From Nigrospora sphaerica (taxonomy: Eukaryota > Ascomycota > Sordariomycetes > Amphisphaeriales > Apiosporaceae): 64,000 nucleotides of DNA. The stretch is from the NCBI GenBank assembly GCA_018287875.1, contig JAGVVL010000017.1, positions 124,001 to 188,000 of the forward strand, given 5' to 3'. Shown here in pieces: positions 11,561-22,826 of this stretch (its first letter is position 1; each line of letters begins with the position of its first letter). Below the pieces are notes generated by a model. The model saw only the letters and a program-made list of their open reading frames with translations, was not told where the DNA came from and searched no databases. The translations under genes and the position numbers were made by a program.

Positions 11561-13147
11561 TATTGCGGAGCTCCTGTTACGCTGTTTAGTGACCTATGCT
11601 TTGGATAGTATGTATGTGCGCTGCAAGTGGAGAACGGAGACCAGCGACGGTCGCTAAGAGATTGGTCGGTAAAGAACACTGCTACAGCGCTTCGGATTCT
11701 CACGTTTTGTAGAATTGTCAGGGTGTCGGTGCCGTGATCCCGTATACAACGTAGGCGGTCCCTAAAGGACGGCATCATCCTCTCGTGTCCCAGTCCTCCT
11801 ACGGTATGCGCACCCGACCCCTGCTCACGGTCATGGGTCCTAAGGATCTAAGTAATTGCTGGTGAGCCGCCGACCGTACATTCCGAGCCTTTATTCTCGG
11901 AATCGCAATCTTTTGCCTCGGAGGTAGGCCGTCGTCGGCTCCGGGTAGGGTAAGAGTAAGCGAGCTGTACACGAGCCTGTTAATAGGGATGTTCCTGTGG
12001 GCCACAGGAAGGAATCGGTACTTCGCTGCCTTTATAGTCTATCGCCTGGCCTGTAGCGCTATAAAGGTACTTCACACGACGTGACAGGACGTGTAGCGCC
12101 AACCTATCGCACATCGTTTCTACGTGTCTGCCTCTGTAAAGCTTGCTCCTAGGCTATGGTATACTACGAGCACGGTGGTCGTATTAATTTGACGTATTCG
12201 CGCACTACCGTAGGGTAGCTCAGCTGCCAGTTGTAGCAGGGTTCTACAATAGCTTTATTAAAGGGCACGCGGCCTATATATCACAATTATAACCGATCAA
12301 CTAGGTGCTGCTGCAGATACCTTGCGCAGTAAAATCATCACCAGTCTCGCTCTTCGCCGACACTCCCATTTAAGCCAGAAACGTGGACTGTGTGTCTACT
12401 AGCCTGTTTATTCTCGAAGCCGCACGAATGTCCTATCTTTTACTCTAGTATCCCAGAGCATGGCGCTTTTGCAAACGAACCCACATATTTCGAATCACAT
12501 CGCCTCACGGAGACGAAGCCATGACCTCGCTCTTATGCGGCTATGAGACGCCTCGACGTCTTCCCTCTGCCGAAACCGTCTGCGGAGCCACGGTTGCCCC
12601 ACTAGTGATCAACTCCTAGCCGAGTTCTCTAAGAGGACCTATTATTAAGCAGAACTATCACCTGTGTAGGATGTCATTATCTTAGCAGCTGATGCACGCG
12701 TTTTCGTGCCGAAAGATAGTTTCTTATTTTAGCTATGATCAAGACATATGCGGGCACCTCTTCAATGGACCTGTTTCCCTAGATCTTACTCTTACAGCTG
12801 GGGCAGTGCCACAAATCCGTATCTCCTTAATCCGTGTGGCCATACCGGTTCCTAGGTCCCGTGGTGTCGCCACCAAACGTGTGGCACACCTTCCTAGGGT
12901 GCAGAACAAATGAAAGCTACTCGGGAAGTTTCCAACTGCCTGCAGAATGGGCTTAAATAGGCTAAACACGCGGACCCTGAAATCAGATTAGCCTCGATTC
13001 GAACACAGAATATTCTGGAACCAAAGCGCTTAATATAAATATTCCATGCCCCCTTAAACCCTCCTTTACAGAGGAATCCGAAAAGAAGAAATAACATTAA
13101 TATATTCTATGAATACTGAAGAAGCGTACGTTAGGAAATATTACTAC
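11561..13147. other. No recognisable gene
   Basis: Small frames up to about 90 codons on both strands with no motif. TA richness fades towards 12,700, where the composition returns to that of ordinary intergenic DNA. This marks the right edge of the degraded block. Confidence 0.35.
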
Positions 13148-13786
13148 CTATGCAAACTGCATAATTATAACCCTTCCTGAACCGTTGCCAACTGCTACCA
13201 CAGAGTCCCGTATAGCGGACTCGCCTGGCCGGAAATCTGCAGGCAACCAGAGCAGATTACAGCCACCCCGAGTAACCCAGCAGCGATCTTTGCTGATACC
13301 ATAACCAAGGCGATTCCCATCTGGCTGAACATGCTCTCCTGCTAAAGATGAGTCTGTGTCCGCAGCGTGCTCACTAGTCCTCTCAGCTGGCTTCATCTCA
13401 ATTACTATAGCACCAACGTCAGTTAGAAGTGACAGACCATCCTTAGTGATATACAATCTTCTTAACGAGGTGCCAACATCGATGGTTTGAAAGCATTTGG
13501 CGGTAGCAGTTTCCCAGAGCTTGACTGTCTTGTCGCTTGAGGCCGACGCGACCACCTGGCCGTCGGGAGTTGAACACTGGGTGTATTTGGTAGTTAATTG
13601 TGTGGTATCTAGAAGCATGTGCCTCAAGGTTTCAATCAGGATGGCGGGCAAACAGTAATAAGTCTTTTTGTTCGAAACAGCCATGCCAGCCAGTCGGAAT
13701 GAGGGGTAGTTACCACGCAATGTTGCACAGTACAAGTCCAGGAGGAGAACTCGACTTGGCACCCTACACGTCTCTAGACATCCCAC
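13148..13786 (-). pseudogene. C-terminal fragment of an NWD (NLR-like) WD40 protein
   Basis: The 212-codon frame contains one WD40 blade (GQVVASASSDKTVKLWETAT), then LLTDVGAIVIE and the tail GYGISKDRCWVTRGGCNLLW ... FRPGESAIRDSVVAVGNGSG, ending at a natural stop. A blade followed by this tail is characteristic of the C-terminus of fungal NACHT-WD40 (NWD/HET-E-like) proteins, which act in non-self recognition. No NACHT domain, N-terminal effector domain or further blades precede it. The first 75 or so residues of the frame do not look like WD40 sequence. It is therefore a 5'-truncated relic next to the graveyard region. Confidence 0.65.
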
Positions 13787-14193
13787 GCATCGATTCCACT
13801 CATAGTATCTGTCACTAATGACGGTTTGAGCAAGGAATTTATCAATTCATGGCATAATATTCACGTAGAGGAGAAGAAAAAGTCGGTTAACATGTATGCA
13901 AGCCCAAGTTATCACGTTGCACCTCTTAAAATGAATGCAGGCTGACGATGCAGCCTGACACCGCATATTACCGGCGTTGCAGAATATATCCACTTACATA
14001 GGTAGGTACACGAGTATCTACGCTTTCTTGAGTGGAAGAAAGACGGTCAAATATTAGGGGAGCCCTTCGGCTGGGTCAGAGCATCACTCCAGCATCGTGC
14101 CGGATACAGAGCTCGGCAAAAACACAGATTCTGCTCCGAAACCAACACATCTTCATACACAAAACCGTAGTATCTACGGTCGCAGTCGTTAAA
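13787..14193. promoter_or_regulatory. Upstream region of the first cluster gene
   Basis: About 400 bp separate the NWD fragment from the flavoenzyme start. The stretch is moderately AT-rich. No named site was identified. Confidence 0.3.
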
Positions 14194-16098
14194 ATGAGCT
14201 CCCTACTGATCAAAATCCTCAGGATTTTCCGGCCGTTTTCACGCAGTCATGACAGTACCAAGAGCCCCGACAGTGCCACCCTGAGCGCTCCTCGCGAGGT
14301 CGAAACACGGGAGGATGACGTTCTGGACCTCAAGATGGCTCAACTCCAGATAAAGAGTCCATTGGTGACTACAGTACCCACCTCAAGTCCTCGGCCTGCT
14401 GTAGTAGACGCCCTGCTCGAGGAGGGCATCCAAGTCCTGCTGCCCACGGACGACGAATTCACGGAACGACTGGGGAGCTACTGGTCGCAATCGGCGGCGG
14501 CGTTGAAGCCCCTGGGCATCGTGCGGCCCGCGTCGGCGGCCGAGGTGTCGCGGGTGGTGCGGACGCTCGTCGGCACGGGCACGCGCTTCGCCGTGCGCAG
14601 CGGGGGCCACACGCAGTACGCGGGGGCCAACAACATCGAGGGCGGCGTCACGGTGGACCTCGGCGCCCTGGCGTGGACGCGCTACGACGCGGCGACGGGC
14701 ACGGCCGAGATCGGGCCGGGGGCGCGGTGGCGCGACGTGTACGCAGCGCTGGGGGCGCGGGGCCGCGTCGTCAGCGGCGGCCGCGACGGCAACGTGGGCG
14801 CCGGCGGCCTCGTCCTCGGCGGCGGCATCACCTTCTTCGCGGCGCGCCGCGGCTTCGCCTGCGACGACGTCGTCGCCCTCGAGGTCGTCCTCGCCGACGG
14901 CCGCGTCGTCACCGCCGCCGCCGCCGGCGGCCGCCACCCCGACCTGTTCCGCTGCCTCAAGGGCGGCGCCGGCAACAACTTCGGCGTCGTCACCAACATC
15001 GTCATGCGCACCATGCCCGTCGACGGGCCGGTCTGGGCCGGCCTCAACTTCTTCCCCAAGCAGCTCACCGGCCGCGCGAGCAGCGCCCTGGTCCGGTTTA
15101 CCCGGGAAATGCAACAGGACGTCAACAGCCACATCCTCTTTTTCTTTACTTACCTGGGTCAGTCGGACAAATTTGCCCGCCGGGATTGGACATGGCTGAC
15201 GGGTGTGTAGTGAGTACGACGGGAGCCACGGCCCGGCCGACGCCGTGAAATGCCGTGACTTGCGCCGAGCGTTCTGACGAGAAGCAGCCCCAGATGAAGG
15301 ATGTTGTCGTCGTGGCCGCCTACGTCCAGCTGGCCGGTGTGGAAAAGGCATCGGCCTACAAGGACTTCTTGGATATGCCGGCCGTCAACGACACCACCAA
15401 GATGACGACCGTTGCCGACGTCGTCTCCGAATATGATATCGCGCCTCAAGGTTATTAGTAAGTGCCACCAGCTGTATGTTCGGCTTCAATGTGCTTGTTG
15501 GGGTTTGAACGATACATGCCGCTGCTGCCGTAAGACGAAAGGGATACAGACTGAACTAGTCTCCTACAGCAACTCGTTCTTCACGGCGACCTTTAAGAAT
15601 GATACCCGTATCGTCGAGAAGGCAGCCTCGATGCACGAGGCCCTCGTCGAGGAATTGAAAGGCTTCGTCCCCGACGGGGACTTCATCACGCAGTGCCTCG
15701 TCCAGCCCCTGCCCGCCGCGTACGGCCGAGCTTCGGCAGCCAGCGGGACGGGGCCGAACATCCTGGGCCTCGAAAGCCAGCCCTGCGACGGGCTGCTCGT
15801 GGTCGCTGTGGCCATGGTCCGGACGCGGGCGCAGGAAGCGTATGTGTACCCCAAGCTGAAGGCTTGGATCGAGGGGCTTCGGGCCTTTGCGGCCACGATG
15901 AATGCCGGGGGCGACGGGGGCGACGGCAACCTGCCGTGGATCTACATGAATTACGCCGACGGGAGCCAGGACGTGCTGCGGAGCTATGGCGAGCAGAGCG
16001 TCAAGTTGATGCGGGAGGTGGCGGGCAAATATGACCCGGACCGAGTGTTCCAGAACCTGTGCCCGGGCGGATTCAAGATATCGGCCGTTCGAGACTGA
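14194..16098 (+). CDS. FAD-linked oxidoreductase (berberine-bridge-like), intracellular
   Basis: Start chosen at ATG 14194 (aaaatg context); ATG 14335 is an alternative. The PCMH-type FAD domain is clear: LGIVRPASAAEVSRVVRTLV, then FAVRSGGH with the predicted flavin-linking His139, VTVDLGALAW, and GNVGAGGLVLGGGITFFAAR. The Cys used for a second flavin bond in bicovalent members is absent here, so a single covalent link is expected. The C-terminus carries the BBE segment (YDPDRVFQNLCPGGFKIS). The last intron is 15458-15569 (gtaagt...acag, joining GYY). The first intron, about 15,160-15,292, is problematic: the downstream frame (MKDVVVVAAYVQLAGVE) is clear, but the strong donors gtcagt and gtgagt leave the wrong phase for every AG. 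Only a weak gtgtag donor works. No signal peptide. It likely oxidises a cluster intermediate; the substrate is unknown. Confidence 0.85.
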
Positions 16099-16506
16099 GG
16101 AGAGATGGGATAGGTAAGTTGACAAGGAAGGGAAGAAGCCGGCGATCGATACAAGCCGGCCAAATGGAAACCCAGGACAAGCCCATGCGCACCTATGCAT
16201 TGTCAACATACCCCACGTGCTGATTGGGCCGGTCCGGGAACACACGGGGGAGCGGCTGGGGCGGGCTAAATGTCAGACCGACTTGGCATTCCCTATCTAT
16301 ACTCGTTCCCCAGGGGCGCATACCCAATTGGGCTGCCGTGCTATCGCCAAAGTATACAAGGTACCGTCGAGCTGCCCCGTAGTTTCATGCACCAGAGGCT
16401 TGACTGCTACCGACGCTCAGACATTGGTCTTCGTGCATCTTACTGCAGCCTACGAAGCGCAAGCGAAACGTAATCGCCCACGCCCGCCAGCAGTCCGGAC
16501 GCCAAC

Positions 16507-18326
16507 ATGGGAAACCCCTTCGCGCGGGGCGACAGTGTGCCAGAGAAGATCTCGGGCTGGCATCTGTTGACGTCGCAGAGCAACGTCACGCAGGAGATTC
16601 TCCAGGACGTTTGCGATGGCAGCGGGACTGAAGAGAGCCCCTACCGGGTCGAATGGCTGAAGAACGACCCCGTCAACCCGCTCAACTACCCTGCGTGGAA
16701 GAAGTGGTCCATCACCCTCATCATGGCGCTCTCGACGCTCTGCATCACCTTTTCCTCGTCCGGCCTCGCTGGCGCCGACCCCCAGCTCAAGGAGTACTTC
16801 AACGCGAGCCAGCTGCTCGTGACGGCCGACGTGTCCCTCTTCGTGCTGGCCTTCGCCGTCGGCCCCGCCATCTGGGCGCCGCTGTCGGAGCTCTACGGTC
16901 GCCAGATCGTCTTCATCGTCTCCTTCGCCGGCGTCGCCATGTTCAGTGGTGCTGCCATCGCGAGCCCCAACATCGGCGCCCTGCTGGTCCTGCGCTTCAT
17001 CTCGGGCGCCTTTGGGGCCTCGACCCTGACCAACGCCGCCGGCGTCATCTCGGACCTCTTCGTGCCCCGCGAGCGAGGACTCGGTAAGTTGGCCCCTCTT
17101 CGTCTGCCCCCGACCCCTGGATCCTCCTTCGCCGTGCCGTCACGAGGCGTCCCCGTGCTGACGAGGCCCGCGATGGCACAGCCGGCATTACCTACGTCGC
17201 GGCGCCCTTCCTGGGGCCCACGCTGGGGCCCATCACCTGCAGCTTTCTTGCCGAGGCGACGGGGTGGAGGCCCGTGGCGAGCCTGATCACGGCCCTGGCC
17301 CTGCTGTGCTGGCTCCTCGGCTGCCTCATGGTGCCCGAGACGTACGCGCCCGTGCTGCTGAGGCGGCGCGCGGCGCGGCTGAGCCAGCTGACGGGCCGCG
17401 TCTACAAGAGCCGGGTGGAGAGCGAAAAGGCGCCCGTGTCGGCGGCGGCCCTCGTCCGCGTGACCATGACGCGGCCCTGGGTGCTCCTGGTGCGCGAGCC
17501 CATCGTGCTCTCGCTGTCCATATACATGGCCATTAGTAAGTCGCTTCTTCTTTTCGCCAGCCTCGGCGCGGCGTGGGTGCTGACGGAAGCCCACCCCAGT
17601 CTACGGAACGCTCTACCTGTCCTTTGCCGCCTTTCCCATCGTCTTCGCAGGCGACCGGCAGTGGAGCCAGGGCCTGTCCGGCCTCTCGCTTCTCGGCATC
17701 ATGGTGGGCGAAATCCTTGGCATCCTATACGCCGTACTCGACACGATCCGGTACAAGAAGGTGGCCGATCGGTCCCCCGGCGGCGTCGCGCCGCCCGAGG
17801 CCTGGCTCCCGCCGTCGCTGGTCGGCGCCGTGGCGCTGCCGGCGGGCCTGTTCTGGTTCGCGTGGACCAACGGCCGCGAGCTGCACTGGATCATCTGCCT
17901 CATTGGTATCGTGCCCTTCGGCTTCGGCGAGGTGCTCGTCTTCCTCAGCGTCAACCAGTACCTCATCGACGCCTACGGCGTCTACGCCGCCAGCTGCCTG
18001 GCCACCATTGCCATCGTGCGCGCCCTCTTCGGCGCCGCCTTGTAAGTTGGCCCGCTTCTCCCACCCGCACCCGCACCGGCGCCGTGTCGCCCTGGCTAAC
18101 GGCCGTGTGATCTAGTCCCCTCTTCACGACCCCCATGTACGAGGCCCTCGGCATCCACTGGGCGTCCTCGGTCCCCGCCTTCTGCGCCCTTGCGTGCCTT
18201 CCCTTCCCCTTCCTGTTTTACCGCTATGGGTATGCTATTCGAAAACGGTGTCATTATTCGGCCGAAGCGATGAGGCTCCAGGAGCAGATCCGGGGCACGG
18301 CAGGGACCAGCACGGCTGTAGCCTAA
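16507..18326 (+). CDS. MFS drug:H+ antiporter-type transporter
   Basis: Exons 16507-17083, 17182-17535, 17600-18041 and 18116-18326 join to 527 residues with all four in phase; three introns have gtaagt donors. Topology and motifs fit the DHA1 family with about 12 membrane segments. They include the cytosolic motif around APLSELYGRQIVFIVSF, ITYVAAPFLGPTLGPITCSF, and a central Arg/Lys loop after VPETYAPVLL. The N-terminus carries DPVNPLNYPAWKKW, typical of fungal multidrug MFS proteins. It probably sits in the plasma membrane and exports the product or protects the cell from it. It follows the flavoenzyme on the same strand after 408 bp, a common cluster arrangement. Substrate specificity cannot be inferred. 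Confidence 0.9.
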
Positions 18327-19542
18327 GAAGGAATGGGCACTTACAAGGGAAGCATCTACTGGTAGAGGATGAGTGGATACGTGTTAGCGGATGGCCAGGG
18401 CCACAGCATTTCAGCCCCAATGGGATAGATTATTTAGGAGTATTGGTATCCATTTTATGCGGAAAGAGTACATGCGACGTCAAAGCTGCCTCTGTAAGCC
18501 CTGTAGTGACCCGAGTATGACACGGGATGGATGCATGTACATAGCCACTCTTCGCTCGGCAACAGCAACACAGGGGGAGGCCTGATGTCCCGCCCAGAGC
18601 GGCACCGTGTGCACATAGATTACTAAAACGATAGATCTTCTGCCGTTCCATGCTTCTTGATTGCTGTCGTTGATCCCCTTCGGGCGTTGATGGGTAACTG
18701 ACTGCACCGCACACAAAAGAACGGGCACCGTAACGCAGGCCTACTGGGTGTACCCACAAGAAGTACCGGCCTAAGCGCCTACCCAATGGAGTAATCGGAT
18801 TGATTTACAGCTACGGTTTCCTATTACGCCGGGGCACCTGCGCTAATGCACGATTACAAAAATGGTCCCGAGCGGCTCGATGTTCCCCCCGTGCGGGTAA
18901 TCACGCCGCAACGGGAGCGACCGGGGCGAGACCACCACTCACACACACACACCACACAAGCGCTCCCTGTCTTTCAGCTCCCGGGCTATCTTGTGTGACC
19001 CGTGGCGCCGTCTGCCCGTCTGCCTCGGAGCGAATGACACTTAGTCACCTAATCAGTGCCAAGCTCATGCCGGCTCACAGTAGTCCCTGCGCCGTTACGG
19101 GCGAATGTTGCGTCTACTGCGCCGTTACGGGGGAATCTGGCGACTCCTGCGCGGCCCTGTTCGGGGCGGACAGGGGAACAGCAGTCACTCCATGATCCGC
19201 CACCCGGCCGTGTGGGAACAGTCTCGCAGCTGGATAAAACAATGCAAGACGGCCACGATTAGAACGATCCTCTAACACTACCAGCAGCAACTACTTTGTT
19301 ATCACACGTTTATTACTCTGCTCTCCCGCACTACCAGCAACCGGGTACCTACCTACCTCGACCCTCCTCGCTTATTACTCTTCACCGTTTTTTACCCTTC
19401 ACCGTTTTCCGTCTTATCCTTGCCAAGTGCCTATCGGTTGCTACTCTGCACCGTTTTCCGTTTTCTCATCCTTAAGTTCCTACCGTTTGCATCTCCTTCC
19501 GTTTGCCTATCCCTTCCAACCATCCCCCCCGTCACCGTTACA
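18327..19542. other. Intergenic; C/T-rich leader with repeated caccgtttt
   Basis: No gene seen. A 15-bp word, ctgcgccgttacggg, occurs twice near 19,086-19,132. The last 170 bp before the SDR start are pyrimidine-rich and contain caccgtttt at about 19,384, 19,399 and 19,450, probably promoter/leader sequence of the SDR. Confidence 0.4.
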
Positions 19543-20760
19543 ATGGCGAAAGGAGCGTCGTCGCCCGAAAAGTTCGAGTTCGATATCCAGCCCAAGCTCG
19601 GCAAGGGCCTGCGCTACTTCTTTTACTCGCAGCTCTTCGTCACACCCGCCTTTCCGACCCAGTCCTTCGCGGGCCAGACCGTCGTGGTCACGGGTGCCAA
19701 TGTCGGCCTCGGCCTCGAGGCGGCGCGTCACTTCTACCGTCTCGGCTGCGCAAAGCTGATTCTGGCCGTGCGCACCGTCGCCAAGGGAGAGATCGCCAAG
19801 GAAGACATCGTGCGCAGCGTGTCAAGCCGCGCCGACGCCGGCGCCATCGCTGTCTGGCCGCTGGACCTGGGGAGCACGTCGTCGACGCTGGCCTTTGCCG
19901 ACCGCGTCCGCGCCGAGCTGCCCCGTCTCGACGTTCTGGTGGAGAACGCCGGTATTAACCAGAAGCAATGGTGTATGCTCGAGGGTTACGAGTCGAGCAT
20001 CCAGGTCAACGTTCTTAACACGTTCCTACTTGGCCTCGACCTCCTGCCCAAACTGAATCAGACTAAGGTGAGCCTCTCGTGTTGCTTTAGGTCCGCGGAA
20101 CTTAAGCTAACAAGAGCGACAGGCCGACTTCCCCGAGACGACGCCGCACTTAGTCGTCGTTAGCTCGGAAGCGCATCGCCTCACCAAGTTTAAAGAGATC
20201 AACGCGCCCAGTATTTACGATAAGCTAAACGACAAGTCGTGCTGGAACGATGTTGAACGGTACGCTTCCTATTCCTCGTTTAGATTGCGCAATCCTATCA
20301 ACCCCACGCTGTCCCTCTCTCACTTATCGCCGGCATTACTGACTTGGCAACCATTAGATACCAAATCACCAAGCTCCTCGAGGTCCTCTTTGTTCGCGAG
20401 GTGGTGGCCCGCCTAGGCTCCGCGAAAGCCGGCGGCCAGCCGCCTGTCATCATCAACCTCGTGAACCCAGGCCTGTGCAAGTCCAACATCGACCGCGACG
20501 AGAAGCCGGCGGGCCTGGTCATGCGCGCTATGCGCGCCCTCCTCGACCGCACGACCGAGGTCGGCGGCCGGTCCATGGTGCACGGCGCCGCCGCCCCCGC
20601 CGGCTCGCACGGCGAGTTCATGAGCGACGGCAAGAACCAGGACGTCGAGTGGTGGATCTACGAGGACGTCGGCCGCCGCGCCCAGCGCAAGGTTTTTGAG
20701 CAGACGGTCCCGATCCTCGAGGAGCGGAAACCCGGCATCATGGCCGCGGCTGGCCTGTAG
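19543..20760 (+). CDS. Short-chain dehydrogenase/reductase
   Basis: Three exons (19543-20067, 20123-20259, 20358-20760) give 354 residues. The Rossmann fold opens with VVVTGANVGLGLEAARHFY (Gly-rich NAD(P) motif near residue 50), followed by VENAGIN (NAG motif) and VVVSSEAHR with the catalytic Ser. The YxxxK motif YQITK (Tyr222, Lys226) is created exactly across the second splice junction, which supports the gene model. An N-terminal extension of about 40 residues before the fold is usual for retinol-dehydrogenase-like fungal SDRs. The likely role is NAD(P)H-dependent ketone reduction or alcohol oxidation on the pathway intermediate. It stands alone between 1.2 and 2 kb of non-coding sequence, so membership in the cluster is likely rather than certain. 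Confidence 0.88.
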
Positions 20761-22563
20761 ATGCGCCCGTAATGGCTACCACGGGACCGAACGAGGCGGC
20801 GCTGGGAGAGGCGAGTTTCACTGGGCTGTCTGCATTTGACCGTTTAGATTTGTATTGGCACGGCTACATGCCCGTTTCTTGACTTTCGGTGTTTAACCGG
20901 CGAGCCGCCGACATGAGGGTTTTTACGAGGCATCGGGGAGATTAGATGGGAGGCCATTTCCTTTTTTAGCTTAATCGCACTTTCGCTTGACACCTGTATT
21001 CGATACGTCACAATGTTATTGTTGTTGCTACGTTCTCCTTATCGTCCACGGTGACGGTGGTGGGCCGTCTGACTCCCTCGAGGATGCTGGGTACATGACC
21101 AGCTGCGCCCCCATGCACGAGAAGCACCTACGTCCAAAGGAAAGAAAAAAAAAGACATAACCCATTTCGTTTCCTCCAGGGCCCAAGTATATCAGTCCAC
21201 CTGTCGTCGCCCGTTCTTAAAAGTGCCGGCTTTCCCTTACGTCGTGTAACACTACTGCACTGCGTGACTGCACGGCTTGGTCTGTTACGCCACTCATGTG
21301 CGACCATATGAATGATACAACACCTTGACTATGTGCATAGGTACTTACTTAGGCAGCAGTACGCCCGGGGAAAAGTTCACGTAGTGTACGCGCATCGTGC
21401 GGAAAAGAAAAACACTTGGTTTCGCACAGATGGGGAGTGAGTACAGCTCGGCAGCTGCGCTTTGTCAGAGGAACGTGCGGGATGTCACAATGAGCGGGCA
21501 GGCAGGAAAAGAGCCAGGGTTGCCGTAGGCCGACGTACTTAGTGTGGTGTGTGCTGGGGTGCTCCAATCCCTATGTGGGCTCCAGCGCTGGGTGTACTTG
21601 AGGGCTACATGGGCGTGGGGGCCGCTGATGATTAGCTGCCTCACGAGCCACCTGCTGTCGCTAATACCAACAGACAGACTGCGCTACCCAGTTGGTCTAT
21701 CACGTACGACGATGTGAAGGGTGACTGAGACTCGAGAGGAGGCGAGGGTCGGTCACACGGAAGGCATCACTAGACCATCTGTTGAGCTTGGTACGGTGAC
21801 AGCAGGTCGTCTTCGCACTAGCTGGTCAGCACCCCCCCCACGCAGGGGGGCTGCTTGGGCAATTGGATAGCTCAGCTCTGGAGCCCCCACTGGGATCGGA
21901 GCACCCAAGCGCACGCACGCCAAACTTCATACTTTGGCTTCTTGCAGCCCTGTCTTCTTTGCAGCCCGCGCATCGTGACACCCTCACCCGTCGGTATGTT
22001 GATTCGTTCCCCTACGAGAACTTGCATTTTTGAAACGTGATTCTCTTCTACGATAACTAAGCCGGAACGCGGCTCGACGAAAGACCCGAGGCCTATCAAT
22101 GCGTGCTGTACAGGCATTTGTGAGTCTGACCCGGCAAACCGGATGGCGTCTCATACCAGGTGTCAAGAATCGTGGACCAGGAACAAGGCAACGCCGCAAG
22201 AGGCCTGCCAAAAAGGTCTTGTCTTGCGCTAAGGACTTTGAGTGGTGTTGTCTTGTGCTGACCCGACTTTGAGTACAGGTCTGCCAGCAGCAGCTACTAG
22301 TTGAACTCTCCAAGTTTGTGGTCTAAGTAGGCCCCAGGATGCACAGGCCATCTAGGCGCCGCACCTGCACCTGCTGACACTCCAAGACGCACTTCGCGAG
22401 GGTCGAGAGATGAAAGTCTTTGCAGAAATCGAATTAAATATCTAGTAACAGTAGGAAATATAGGGAATATAAGAGATCCGCGTACTAGTAATCCAAACAA
22501 AAGGAAAAGAGTACACCCAGGCCGTGCTGCGAGCCCTCTCAAGTCTAGTGCCCAAATCTAACT
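20761..22563. other. Gene-free 1.8 kb
   Basis: No frame with recognisable protein. A short C-run/G-run hairpin (ccccccc acgca ggggggc) lies near 21,833-21,852. Otherwise nothing is supported. Confidence 0.4.
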
Positions 22564-22655
22564 GAAACCCATCCTGTAAACCAGGCGAAACCCACCCTGT
22601 AATCCAGTCGAAACCCATCCTGTAATCCAACCGAAATCCATCCTGTAAACCAACC
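22564..22655. repeat. Four tandem copies of a 23-bp unit
   Basis: The unit begins gaaacccatcctgtaa and recurs four times with a few substitutions, immediately downstream (about 170 bp) of the secreted flavoenzyme stop codon. It is probably a small minisatellite in the 3' flank. Confidence 0.75.
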
Positions 22656-22826
22656 ACTCTGTATCCGACGGCATGGGGCATGGGCGGTGCCCAGGCATGC
22701 GGGAAAGGGGGGTTTCGCGTCTGCCAGCGGGGCCCAAGTGCTACGTCGCCGTAGCCGCCGCCGCTGGCCCCCCGTCCCTTTCCCTCTATTTTCGAGCTCG
22801 GGCCCGTGGGCCGGCGGGTCGCGCTT

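Noticed and set aside
1..13100. Starship-type giant mobile element
   Set aside because: Dead genes plus an NLR scrap are reminiscent, but no DUF3435 captain recombinase, target-site repeat or other Starship marker is readable.
14383..15351. 322-codon minus-strand frame over flavoenzyme 1
   Set aside because: Antisense shadow of a GC-rich exon, Arg/Ala/Gly/Asp-rich with no family features.
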